Source: Bacteroidales bacterium (GTDB lineage: Bacteria; Bacteroidota; Bacteroidia; Bacteroidales; P3). Taken from it: a stretch of 64,000 nucleotides of DNA. The notes beneath the pieces were generated by a model. It made no database searches. It worked only from the letters and a program-made list of their open reading frames with translations, and had not been told where the DNA came from. The DNA is taken from positions 1-64,000 of the forward strand of contig JAGCZH010000038.1 in NCBI GenBank assembly GCA_017960475.1. Direction: 5' to 3'. The first letter of the stretch is position 1; every line of letters starts with the position of its first letter. Shown piece by piece: positions 1 to 8,390 of this stretch. Made by a program: the position numbers and the translations under genes.

Positions 1-770
1 AATTTCCCGATTATCAAATTGTGTCGGCAGTGTCGACACAATTGACATGGTCGCACATAGTGGAAATTCTGCCACTTAAAGAAGAATTACAGAGAGATTT
101 TTATCTGACAATGGCTTCTTCCGAAAGATGAAGCATACGTAGACTTCGCAAAGAAATTGATGGAATGCTGTATGAGCGCACGGCCATTGCGACGAAGCCG
201 GAGGCGTTGATTAAGCAAGAGTTGGCCGAATTGCGAGACGAGGGGACGATGTCGCCCGACCTCGTTTTCAAGAGTCCCTATTTCTTGGAGTTCACGGGGC
301 TGAAGGGGATGTATAGTGAGAAGAGCCTTGAGGACAGCCTTGTGGCGCACTTGGAGCAGTTCATTCTGGAATTGGGCAATGGTTTTACCTTTGTTGAACG
401 GCAGAAGCGGATGATTATCGACGGCGAAGACTTCTATCTCGACTTGCTTTTCTACCATCGCAGGTTGCACCGACTGATAGCCATCGACTTGAAGCTCGGC
501 AAGTTCAAGGCGCAGTACAAAGGCCAGATGGAGTTATATCTGCGATGGCTCGAAGCCCACGAGATGGAGGCTGGCGAGGAGCAGCCCCTCGGCCTGTTGC
601 TCTGCACCGAAGGAGGCGACGAGCAGATAGAGCTGCTGCAACTCGACAAATCGGGTATCAAGGTGGCGCAGTATATGACCGAACTGCCCTCCAAAGAGCT
701 TCTGCAGCGCCAGCTGCACAAAGGCCTGGAAGCCGCCCGCCAGCGCTGGGAGAATCGTACAAAAGAATAA
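1..770 (+). pseudogene. DUF1016/YhcG-family PDDEXK nuclease gene, interrupted by a stop codon
   Basis: The frame starting at base 3 reads as the middle and C-terminal part of the DUF1016 (YhcG) family, and the N-terminus lies outside the window. Codons before and after a TGA at 129-131 are in the same frame. The flanking residues (MASSER, stop, SIRRLRKEIDGMLYERT) match the family's ERWS...LRxxIDxMLYERT block, so the TGA stands where a conserved Trp (TGG) is expected. The downstream open part (an ATG is available at 165) keeps the nuclease-like core: DLVFKSPYFLEF, EDSLVAHLEQFILELG, FVERQKR, DFYLDLLFYHRRL and IDLKLG, which fits a D...E-x-K nuclease site. These proteins usually lie in restriction or defence loci, as here. 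A restart at 165 could still make a C-terminal nuclease fragment. A sequencing error at one base is the alternative. Confidence 0.85.
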
Positions 771-816
771 TTGCGAAATAAAGGTTACCGCTAACCACTG
801 ACCACTAATAAGTATT

Positions 817-847
817 TTTGCCAAATAAGAAATAATCCGCATCTTTG
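817..847 (+). promoter_or_regulatory. Bacteroidota-type promoter for the HEPN-like gene
   Basis: A -33 box TTTG (817-820) is separated by 19 nt from CATCTTTG (840-847), close to the TAnnTTTG -7 consensus of the Bacteroidota primary sigma factor. The gene starts about 100 nt downstream, leaving an AT-rich leader. Confidence 0.6.
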
Positions 848-952
848 CAGCATCCTTTACGCCCCGCGAAAATAAATTAAAATAAAAACAAGAGTGTTGC
901 TATCAAGAGTATCATTGCGATAACCGTAACTTTAACTATTAAATAATATAAT

Positions 953-2419
953 ATGACAGATACAACAAGTTTAGAACAATCAGCAGAATTGTGTATTGGA
1001 GCCTTGTCGCAGGCAGTTTTAGATTATAAGGCTATATATATTAAACTACAGCAAGAGGATGTTCCTGATATCCTCAAATTAACAGCGGAGTTACGGATGG
1101 ATATAATGTTCATCCAAATGGATTTGTGTTCTTCATATATTGCTTGTTGTAAGGTTGATAATCCATACGCATGTCGTTTTCACATTAAAAACCTTTATGC
1201 GGGGATGCATGAAGCATACAAACTTCTGCATGGATATCGCAAAAGTCAGCGTTATACAATATGGACTAAGATAGAGAACGCACTAAATAGGAAACCAGTA
1301 TGTGATTGGGACGATCATTCTCAACTTGAAGTTTTGTATAAGGATATTAATGATAAATTGGAAAAATTATCAGGTGATGAAACCGACAAAGAACATCGCA
1401 ACCTAACGTATCATTATGATGCTGATATGAGGCGAGTGTATTCATATACTTTAGAAGCAAATAATCTTGAAAAAGCAAGTGATAAATACTGTGCTTACCT
1501 GGAGGTGTTTACAGGTATGACTCAATTGTGTGATGAAATAGAAAAGTGTCTCAGAAAGATGGGTGTTTCTACTGTTGTTGAAATTGAACCTTCCACAATA
1601 GACAATAGTCTTCATTTGCCCCTCATTCAATATTTATCAAATAATAAAGAATTACCTATTGCTTTAGAGGGGATATTGGATGACATAAAACAGATTGACG
1701 ACTATGCACTCCAGATGGAGAAAGTTGACAAATTAAACGGATTGGTGAGTAATACAATAGAGTTACCTGAAATTGACAATATTCTCGTCATACTTAACAT
1801 GCAACTTACTATTTATTTCATGAGAGCAGATATGGCTGCGATTACACAATCGTTTTTACTTTCTAAAACAAGTGGTGAAGCCATGTTAAACATGAGACGA
1901 TATATTATTACTATCACTGCTGCTTTTAGCCACTTATATGGTTATTCAGAAGACGTGCAATCAAAAACAATTTGGGCATCAATTATGAGCATGATACCAG
2001 AAGATGCTAGAGCCATTAAAGAAGATGCATCTAAAATAAACAGCATATTTGACAATGTGGTTCTGGATAATGACTTTGACACTCGTACCTGTTATGCACA
2101 TTTGTACGACAATAAGACTCGAAAGACAAATGTTCCGTCAATTATTGACTTGCTTCTAAAACAAAATCCAATTAAAGAAATACAGAAAGTAACCATAATG
2201 CTTAAAGTAATTAAACTTGTGATAGATTTCACGACAATCTTAATTGATGAGCTCTCAATAAGAGCAAGGAAAGCGAATGAAAAGAGTATGGAAGAACTTA
2301 AAAATAATTTGCTTAAGATAAAAAATCTAACAGATCATCCTAACTGCCCTATAAGACTTAAAGAAAAGCTTTGCAGAATAATTAATAACGTGCAAGGAGT
2401 GACAGGTATTATTATTTAG
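953..2419 (+). CDS. Tandem HEPN-like helical protein, unknown function
   Basis: I do not recognise a named family. The 488-aa protein appears to be an internal duplication. Residues about 45-185 and 285-440 share a helix pattern with GY-x6-TIW at 94-104 and GY-x7-TIW at 330-341. Each is followed about 40 residues later by an R-x4-H motif: RNLTYH at 149-154 and RTCYAH at 378-383, both followed by Y-D. R-x4-6-H, often with a polar residue after Arg, is the catalytic signature of HEPN RNases, and two such motifs in one chain could form an intramolecular HEPN dimer. There is no signal peptide or membrane segment. The gene is markedly more AT-rich than the restriction operon that follows, and has its own promoter. 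Position between a broken DUF1016 gene and a restriction-like operon suggests a defence role, which is inference. The second motif lacks the preferred Asn and may be weaker. Confidence 0.6.
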   Translation: MTDTTSLEQSAELCIGALSQAVLDYKAIYIKLQQEDVPDILKLTAELRMDIMFIQMDLCSSYIACCKVDNPYACRFHIKNLYAGMHEAYKLLHGYRKSQRYTIWTKIENALNRKPVCDWDDHSQLEVLYKDINDKLEKLSGDETDKEHRNLTYHYDADMRRVYSYTLEANNLEKASDKYCAYLEVFTGMTQLCDEIEKCLRKMGVSTVVEIEPSTIDNSLHLPLIQYLSNNKELPIALEGILDDIKQIDDYALQMEKVDKLNGLVSNTIELPEIDNILVILNMQLTIYFMRADMAAITQSFLLSKTSGEAMLNMRRYIITITAAFSHLYGYSEDVQSKTIWASIMSMIPEDARAIKEDASKINSIFDNVVLDNDFDTRTCYAHLYDNKTRKTNVPSIIDLLLKQNPIKEIQKVTIMLKVIKLVIDFTTILIDELSIRARKANEKSMEELKNNLLKIKNLTDHPNCPIRLKEKLCRIINNVQGVTGIII

Positions 2420-2525
2420 ATAACAATACTATCTAGCGGTATTTCCAAATAATGAAAATGCAGCCATAAGTTTACATTCATCACAATTGTATGTTCGGGC
2501 TTGCGAAAAATAATACAGAATAATG

Positions 2526-2556
2526 ATTGCCAATAAAAAAATATTCCGTATCTTTG
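2526..2556 (+). promoter_or_regulatory. Promoter for the structured leader and restriction operon
   Basis: ATTG at 2526-2529, a 19-nt spacer, then a perfect TATCTTTG at 2549-2556. Transcription starting near 2563 would include the folded RNA at 2656-2784 and then the operon beginning at 2790. Confidence 0.65.
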
Positions 2557-2655
2557 CACTCGGAAATAGTAAATAATAACAATAAAAAAAACAATATATC
2601 GAAATAGTAAATTAGAAGATAAATAAATAATATAGAAGCGTTTTTGCTTATCAAG

Positions 2656-2784
2656 CTACTCCGAAATCGCCAAATTTCAAAGTACTGTAGTAGAAAGCAG
2701 AAATGCTCGCGGGTATCCGTGAGCTTTCTCGTTTACAGTACAGGCTTTGGCGAGCCTCGGAGTAGGACAGAAAGATTCACGGAT
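2656..2784 (+). ncRNA. Candidate structured leader RNA with nested stem and pseudoknot
   Basis: Four perfectly complementary, nested helices can be read directly: 2656-2664 with 2757-2765 (9 bp, CTACTCCGA/TCGGAGTAG), 2668-2674 with 2746-2752 (7 bp), 2682-2689 with 2734-2741 (8 bp, GTACTGTA/TACAGTAC), and 2692-2698 with 2723-2729 (7 bp). They are separated by short asymmetric internal loops. The terminal loop contains ATCCGTGA (2715-2722; its last base could alternatively extend the fourth helix only in part), which is complementary over 8 bp to TCACGGAT (2777-2784) outside the stem. That second strand runs straight into a T-tract and the ATG at 2790. The pairing could be a pseudoknot that covers the translation start, or part of a terminator-like switch. 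It does not match a riboswitch I can name. Confidence 0.6.
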
Positions 2785-2789
2785 TTTTT

Positions 2790-3437
2790 ATGCCCGACAA
2801 CGAAAACACAAAATCACAAATTAAGAGCCGCCAGAGGGTGGCTCAGCATGGCGAGGTGTTCACCAATCCAAGGGAGGTGAACGCCATGCTCGACTTGGTG
2901 CGGGATGAATCGTTCCGGCTCGACAGCCGTTTCCTTGAGCCCGCCTGTGGCGACGGGAATTTCCTTATCGAGATTCTGCGTCGCAAACTTTCACTACTTT
3001 CTTCTGTAAAGTCACAAACGGAATGGGAATTTAAGAGTCTTATTGCCGTAGGCTCTTGCTATGGCATTGAGCTGTTAGAGGACAATGCCGAGGCCTGTCG
3101 ACTGCGACTGTTTACCGAGGTGAGGGAACAGATAGGCAAAAAGAACTACACCCAAGGATATGAGGAAAGCCTACGTTATATGCTTAAGAAGAACATCGTC
3201 TGTGGCGATGCCCTCACCTACCGCACTGCGGATAACAGGCCTATCACCTTCTGTGAATGGACACCCATTGCGGGCAGCATGCAGTTCTCGCGGCGCGACT
3301 TCCAATTTGATTTCCTTGTCAACCAGACGCACCAGTATTCCCTCTTCGACGAGCAGGGCGAAGCACAGAACTTTGACGAGCCTGTCCGTACTTATCCGCC
3401 ATTGCATTACACTCAATTATACCGCTATGAAGAATAA
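2790..3437 (+). CDS. N-6 DNA methylase-like subunit without NPPY motif
   Basis: 215 aa. A SAM-binding motif I, FLEPACGDGNF, lies at residues 48-58, preceded by GEVFTNPREVNAMLDLV. This N-terminal layout is the same as in the next gene (DEVFTSPELANRMLDLL, then FLDPCSKSGVF), so the two look like paralogues. No NPPY/DPPY catalytic motif is visible before the C-terminus, and the protein ends soon after DFQFDFLVNQ. It is either a non-catalytic partner of the downstream methylase or a shortened enzyme. The ATG follows directly after the folded leader RNA. Its stop codon overlaps the next start by 11 nt, which implies translational coupling. Confidence 0.7.
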   Translation: MPDNENTKSQIKSRQRVAQHGEVFTNPREVNAMLDLVRDESFRLDSRFLEPACGDGNFLIEILRRKLSLLSSVKSQTEWEFKSLIAVGSCYGIELLEDNAEACRLRLFTEVREQIGKKNYTQGYEESLRYMLKKNIVCGDALTYRTADNRPITFCEWTPIAGSMQFSRRDFQFDFLVNQTHQYSLFDEQGEAQNFDEPVRTYPPLHYTQLYRYEE

Positions 3438-4947
3438 TTATAGCCCTGATATTCTCAACTGTCTGGCCAACCTCTCGAGCGACGAGGTTTTCACTTCGCC
3501 GGAGCTGGCCAACCGTATGCTCGACCTGCTGCCGCAGGAATTGTTCCGCAGCCCGAAAACGCAGTTTCTCGACCCTTGCAGCAAGAGTGGCGTCTTCCTG
3601 CGCGAGATTGCCAAGCGGCTGCTTGCAGGGCTTGAAGAGCAGATACCCGATTTGCAGGAGCGTATCGACCACGTGATGACCAAGCAGGTCTTCGGCATTA
3701 CCTGCACCGACCTCACCGCCGAGATGAGCCGCCGAACACTCTACTGCTCCAAACTGGCCAACGGAGAATACAGCGTCAGTACCGCTTTCGACGACGCACA
3801 GGGCAACCTGCTGTATGAGCGATGCCACCACACTTGGAACGCCCAAGGCCGCTGTGAATACTGCGGAGCCAGCAAAGGCGAGTACCTCCGTACCGATAGC
3901 CGCGAGACCTACGCCTATCCCTTTATCCACAAATCAATCAAAGAAATATTCCATAAAGATATGCAATTCGATGTAATCATAGGTAATCCACCGTACCAGA
4001 TGAGTGACGGAGGTGGTACCGGCTCTAGTGCTATGCCGATATATCAACTATTCGTTCAACAGGCAAAGAAAGTAAAACCTGTTTTTCTTGTGATGATTAT
4101 GCCATCGAGGTGGATGACAGGAGGAAAACACCTTGATGAATTCAGAAAAGAAATGCTTGAAGACAAACATATCCAAGTGCTACATGATTATATAAATGCT
4201 AGTGATTGTTTTCCTCAAGTTCAGATAGAAGGTGGCGTTTGCTACTTTATGCGAAATGCAAAACAATCTGGAAAATGCAAAGTTTATCTTCATCAGTCTG
4301 ATGGTAACATTGTAGAAAGCGAGAGGTATCTAGACGAAGGTGGTGATATTATGATACGTGATGCCAATGTGATTAGTATATTACAGAAAGTCCAATCATT
4401 CAAAGAGTCTTCATTTGAGAGTATCGTGTCAAAAAGAAATCCATTTAATCTGGTTGGAAATATTGAAGAATTCGTAACCACAAAAAAAACAGATAGGAGA
4501 ATATTGTGCCGATATGAAAGCAAACGTCAAATAATGTATTTGAAAGATGAGGTAAAAATAACTCGTAATTTAGATGTTGTCCCGAAATATAAGCTATTTG
4601 TATCAAAGGCCGATGGAGCAGCAGGGCAGTTAGGGAACCCCATTCCTGCAAGAATAATTGGTAAGGCTGAAATGGGAGAGCCTAATATGATATGCTCTGA
4701 AACTTTCCTCTTTGTATATACCAAGGATAGATCAGAGGCGGAATGCGTTTCCGAGTATATGAAGACAAAGTTCTTCAGATTTATGGTAGGTATTCGCAAA
4801 AACAAAAATATGACTCACGATACATATCTATACGTCCCCCTTCAGGACTTCTCCCACCCGTGGACAGACGAGATGCTGTATAAGAAATACGGCCTGACGC
4901 AGGACGAGATTGCCTTTATCGAAAGTATGATACGACCGATGGAATAA
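3427..4947 (+). CDS. Eco57I-like adenine-specific DNA methyltransferase
   Basis: 506 aa when started at the ATG that overlaps the upstream stop; the longer open frame upstream is a shadow of the previous gene. Motif I is FLDPCSKSGVF (about 47-57) and motif IV is GNPPYQ (about 186-191), as expected for an N6-adenine methyltransferase of the Eco57I class. Between them is a possible small zinc knuckle (CHHTW...CEYCG, about 133-147). The C-terminal half (from about residue 200) is AT-richer and carries no motif I can name; in this class it often holds target recognition. It is operonic with the upstream methylase-like subunit and with a following small gene and helicase/nuclease, and so is likely the modification arm of a restriction system. 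Confidence 0.85.
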   Translation: MKNNYSPDILNCLANLSSDEVFTSPELANRMLDLLPQELFRSPKTQFLDPCSKSGVFLREIAKRLLAGLEEQIPDLQERIDHVMTKQVFGITCTDLTAEMSRRTLYCSKLANGEYSVSTAFDDAQGNLLYERCHHTWNAQGRCEYCGASKGEYLRTDSRETYAYPFIHKSIKEIFHKDMQFDVIIGNPPYQMSDGGGTGSSAMPIYQLFVQQAKKVKPVFLVMIMPSRWMTGGKHLDEFRKEMLEDKHIQVLHDYINASDCFPQVQIEGGVCYFMRNAKQSGKCKVYLHQSDGNIVESERYLDEGGDIMIRDANVISILQKVQSFKESSFESIVSKRNPFNLVGNIEEFVTTKKTDRRILCRYESKRQIMYLKDEVKITRNLDVVPKYKLFVSKADGAAGQLGNPIPARIIGKAEMGEPNMICSETFLFVYTKDRSEAECVSEYMKTKFFRFMVGIRKNKNMTHDTYLYVPLQDFSHPWTDEMLYKKYGLTQDEIAFIESMIRPME

Positions 4948-4951
4948 AGCT

Positions 4952-5731
4952 ATGTTTTTGATTGATACATATAAAGACTATTGTAAGGCAATAGCATTCA
5001 AGGATTCCGACAATCCGACATTACGGAATGAGGCCAAGAAGGCATTGGGCATTCTGAAACAGACAGACCTATCCCTCTATCAGGAATACAAAGAGAGACT
5101 TGAGAATAAAACAAAGGTGGCAAGAGCCCACACTCATCCATCGACGTTGGCTGAAAGACAGATATTTCTGAAAGAACATCCAGAAATTAACATTGCCTCC
5201 ATAAGAGAGAAACTGCGTACAAGTCTACTGAAGGGACGCTATGGATTGGGAATGGCTTTTTCGGTGCCATTCTGGATGAGCGAAGCCGATGTAGTGGCAT
5301 CACTCGACCAATTGGACCCAGCCGAGTTGATAACAGGCAACGGGAAACCTGTACCACGCGAGACGGTGCTGAAGCGCTGTCTCCGCAAAACGATAGAGGA
5401 AGGACGTTTCGACGAAGATAAATTAAGGCAACTTGTTGCCAGTAGGTTTAGTAGTTACTACAACAATAATACTATCACGTTAAGAGATCCTATGCTTTTC
5501 GATGCTGTAATGAGGATGCTGAAAAACGAGGCTACCGCAGAAGAACTGATGAAAATTGACAGACCGGACATGTCATTTAGCATTGATGATTTGGTTAGAC
5601 TTATCAACAGCAGAGATTTGCAGGTCACAAATGAAGACAAGATAAGATGGGAGAAACGGCAGCGCAAAAAAGCACAGAAAGAAGCCAAGAAACAAAGGAA
5701 ACAAGAGAAGAAAACACGGATGATGGATTAG
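4952..5731 (+). CDS. Unrecognised basic protein of the restriction operon
   Basis: 259 aa, beginning 4 bp after the methyltransferase stop, so it is almost certainly co-translated with it. I cannot assign a family. The protein is soluble-looking and mostly helical, has no signal peptide, and ends in a strongly basic and acidic tail rich in Lys/Arg/Gln (about residues 225-259, RKKAQKEAKKQRKQEKK) suggestive of nucleic-acid contact. The conserved place between methylase and helicase/nuclease suggests a specificity or assembly subunit, but this is inference only. Confidence 0.7.
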   Translation: MFLIDTYKDYCKAIAFKDSDNPTLRNEAKKALGILKQTDLSLYQEYKERLENKTKVARAHTHPSTLAERQIFLKEHPEINIASIREKLRTSLLKGRYGLGMAFSVPFWMSEADVVASLDQLDPAELITGNGKPVPRETVLKRCLRKTIEEGRFDEDKLRQLVASRFSSYYNNNTITLRDPMLFDAVMRMLKNEATAEELMKIDRPDMSFSIDDLVRLINSRDLQVTNEDKIRWEKRQRKKAQKEAKKQRKQEKKTRMMD

Positions 5732-5740
5732 GCCGACACC

Positions 5741-5775
5741 GCCGAAGGATCACCGAAGGACCGTCGAAGGATCGA
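5741..5775 (+). repeat. Three imperfect 11-bp direct repeats in the operon spacer
   Basis: Consecutive units CCGAAGGATCA, CCGAAGGACCG and TCGAAGGATCG lie between the stop of the small gene and the ATG at 5794. Because 11 is not a multiple of three, copy-number change would shift the open frame that runs through this spacer. Confidence 0.5.
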
Positions 5776-5793
5776 AGAACCCACAAAGAACCC

Positions 5794-8313
5794 ATGCAGA
5801 CGACAGAACAGATACTCCCCACGATGCGGCGTGCGGTGCCGCAGATTTATATGTATGACGACACGTCGTTTCCCGGCTGGATTAAGATAGGGCAGACGAC
5901 ACGTGCGGATGTGCGGAAGCGCATCGACGAGCAGCACCCTATCACCGAGCCACACAAGACATACCACCTGCTGTGGCACGACAACGCCTTCTATGCCGAC
6001 GGCAGCGGCGAGAGTTTTTCTGATCACGACCTGCATGAGATGCTACGTCGCATGGGCAAAGAGTTGATAGGGGAGTGGTGCCGCTGCTCTCTGCGCGAAG
6101 CCAAGGCCGCATACGTGGCTGTGCGCCACCGCGAGACGCACGTGGAAACAGTGCGCGACCTCGACTACACGATGCGACCAGAACAGGAAAAGGCGGTAAA
6201 AGACACTGCCGACTACTTCGCCAAGATGGATGCAGAGGAGCCTGACCGCCCCAGCCACTATCTATGGAACGCCAAGATGCGTTTCGGCAAGACTTTCGCC
6301 ACCTACCAATTGGCCAAGAGAATGAACGCAAAGCGGGTGCTTGTGCTCACTTTCAAACCCGCCGTCGAGGACTCGTGGCGCGACGACCTGCTGCGACATA
6401 GAGACTTCGAAGGATGGCGGTATTACAGCAGCAGGATGGACGAGCGATTTCCGTCGCTATCCTCGCCAAAGCCACTGGTAGTGTTCGGGTCGTTCCAAGA
6501 CTATCTTGGCAGAGATAAATACGGCAACATCAAGCCTAAGAACGAGTGGGTGCACAGCATCGACTGGGACCTCATCGTATTGGACGAGTACCACTTCGGC
6601 GCCTGGAACGACAATGCCAAGAGTCTGCTTGACCTCGGCGATGCCGATGCCAAACGGCGGCAGGCGGAAGAGGACGAGGTGATGAGCGAGAGCGGCATCG
6701 ACGTGGAGAGTGGCCGCGCGTGGGACGATGAAGACATCCCCATCACCGGCAAGCATTTCCTCTACCTCAGCGGTACACCCTTCCGTGCTCTCGCCACAGG
6801 CGAGTTTATGGAGAACCAGATATTCAACTGGACCTACCAGGACGAACAAAAAAGGAAAGAGGCCGTCGGCGGCCCCTATCTGGAGATGCCCACCATGGTG
6901 ATGATGACCTACCAGATGCCGCAAGACCTCGGCGCCATGATAGAGCAATGGGACATGGACGGCTTCGACCTCAACGAGTTCTTCCGGGCCGAACCCGCCA
7001 AGGACAAGAGTGCAGCCACCTTCGTCCACGAGAAGGCCGTGCAGAAGTGGCTCGACATCATCCGAGGCAAGACACCCATCTATGGCGACAGCAGTTCGCC
7101 GCTCAATGAGCATCCGCCGCTACCATTCGAAGACACCCGCTTGCTCGACCTCTGTGCCCACACCATGTGGTTCTTGCCCAATGTGGCCTCGTGCGATGCG
7201 ATGGAGGCTCTGCTGCGCCGACCTGCAAACGGCTTCTACCAGACCTATCAAATCATCAACTGCAGCGGTACGAAGGCAGGCATCGGTGTGGATGCTCTCG
7301 GCCCTGTGCGTGATGCCATGGGCGACAACCCGTTGACGACACGCACCATCACCCTCACCTGTGGCAAGCTGACCACTGGTGTCACCCTTCGCCCATTGGG
7401 CGGACTATTGATGCTTCGCAATTGCTCTTCGCCCGAGACCTATTTCCAGACAGCCTTCCGTGTGCAGAGCCCATGGACAGCCACCGACAAGGATGACCCC
7501 ACGAAGAAGACCATCCTGAAGCCCACCTGCTATGTCTTCGACTTTGCGCCCAACCGCGCCCTGCGCGAGGTGGTGACCTACGCCAACCAGTTAGACGTGG
7601 ACAGCAACCGCCGCATCACCGACAAGGTGAACGACTTCATCAACTTCCTGCCCATCCTGCAGTTCGACGGCAGCTCGATGAAGAGGGTGGATGCCACCGA
7701 GATACTCGACTTCGTGGACAACGGCACCAGCGGCACCCTGCTGGCACGCCGATGGAACAGCGCCCAGCTGGTCAACGTTGACAACGCCACCCTGCAACGT
7801 GTGCTCGACAACCCCGAGGCATTGGCTACCATTATGAAAATAGAGGGCTTTCGTGCCTTAGGCAGCGATATCATTGAGAATATCGTCAACCATGCAGAGC
7901 GGATAAAGAAACTGAAACGCGAAGCGGGCGACAACCCCAAGAAAAAGAAGGAACTGACGGCCGAGGAGAAGGAATATCGCAGCAAGCGGCGCGAAGTGCA
8001 AGAGAAGCTGATGAAATTCGCCACGCGCATCCCCATCTTCATGTATCTGACCGACTACCGCGAGGAGAGCCTCGAGGATGTCATCCGCAAGCTGGAACCG
8101 TCGCTCTTCGAAAGAGTCACTGGTCTCACCATCGACGACTTCGACCTGCTGCTGCGCATCGGGGTCTTTAACCGTGCCCAAATGAACGACGCCATTTTGA
8201 AGTTCCGTCGTTACGAAGATGCCTCGTTGGCCTACACCGGCGTCAACCGGCATGCAGCGGATACCCGCATTGGATTGATGGACAGCACTGTGCCGATAGA
8301 GGCGTTGCTGTAA
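5794..8313 (+). CDS. GIY-YIG-like domain fused to SF2 helicase, restriction-type ATPase
   Basis: 839 aa from the ATG at 5794 (MQTTEQILP); the frame is open further upstream but that stretch overlaps the previous gene and looks non-coding. Residues about 17-46 (PQIYMY...GWIKIGQTTRADVRKRIDEQ) resemble a T5orf172/MUG113-type GIY-YIG nuclease. A Walker A-like NAKMRFGKTFAT follows at about 159-170, a DEAD-like motif II (VLDEYHFGAW, D264-H267) and a motif III-like LYLSGTPFRAL. This is the layout of the Res subunit of type III-like or GIY-YIG/helicase restriction systems. The C-terminal third has a Lys-rich linker (about 700-735) and no recognised nuclease. With the two methylase-like genes it forms a putative complete restriction-modification or related defence unit. 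The GIY-YIG assignment is weaker than the helicase one. Confidence 0.8.
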   Translation: MQTTEQILPTMRRAVPQIYMYDDTSFPGWIKIGQTTRADVRKRIDEQHPITEPHKTYHLLWHDNAFYADGSGESFSDHDLHEMLRRMGKELIGEWCRCSLREAKAAYVAVRHRETHVETVRDLDYTMRPEQEKAVKDTADYFAKMDAEEPDRPSHYLWNAKMRFGKTFATYQLAKRMNAKRVLVLTFKPAVEDSWRDDLLRHRDFEGWRYYSSRMDERFPSLSSPKPLVVFGSFQDYLGRDKYGNIKPKNEWVHSIDWDLIVLDEYHFGAWNDNAKSLLDLGDADAKRRQAEEDEVMSESGIDVESGRAWDDEDIPITGKHFLYLSGTPFRALATGEFMENQIFNWTYQDEQKRKEAVGGPYLEMPTMVMMTYQMPQDLGAMIEQWDMDGFDLNEFFRAEPAKDKSAATFVHEKAVQKWLDIIRGKTPIYGDSSSPLNEHPPLPFEDTRLLDLCAHTMWFLPNVASCDAMEALLRRPANGFYQTYQIINCSGTKAGIGVDALGPVRDAMGDNPLTTRTITLTCGKLTTGVTLRPLGGLLMLRNCSSPETYFQTAFRVQSPWTATDKDDPTKKTILKPTCYVFDFAPNRALREVVTYANQLDVDSNRRITDKVNDFINFLPILQFDGSSMKRVDATEILDFVDNGTSGTLLARRWNSAQLVNVDNATLQRVLDNPEALATIMKIEGFRALGSDIIENIVNHAERIKKLKREAGDNPKKKKELTAEEKEYRSKRREVQEKLMKFATRIPIFMYLTDYREESLEDVIRKLEPSLFERVTGLTIDDFDLLLRIGVFNRAQMNDAILKFRRYEDASLAYTGVNRHAADTRIGLMDSTVPIEALL

Positions 8314-8336
8314 CGATCTGATTGTGTCGACAAAAA

Positions 8337-8368
8337 ACAGAGGGCGGTTCATTTGAACCGCCCTCTGT
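8337..8368 (-). terminator. Intrinsic terminator of the hydrogenase operon
   Basis: A perfect hairpin (ACAGAGGGCGGTTC paired with GAACCGCCCTCTGT) is followed on the minus strand by TTTTTTGTC. There is no T-tract on the plus side. It separates the convergent restriction and hydrogenase operons. Confidence 0.85.
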
Positions 8369-8390
8369 CATTGTATAATCAAATAGCTGA

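Noticed and set aside
129-131. TGA read as selenocysteine or reassigned codon
   Set aside because: The conserved residue there is Trp, no SECIS-like hairpin stands directly downstream, and all other genes in the window use TGA-free tryptophan codons and normal stops.
2656-2784. Integron attC site or insertion-sequence end
   Set aside because: The arms lack the RYYYAAC/GTTRRRY core sites of attC, and there is no transposase or integrase beside it. A leader RNA fits better because a promoter precedes it.
2644-2880. Possible 78-aa gene across the folded leader
   Set aside because: It runs through the palindromic stems, has no family features, and overlaps the better-supported methylase start in another frame.
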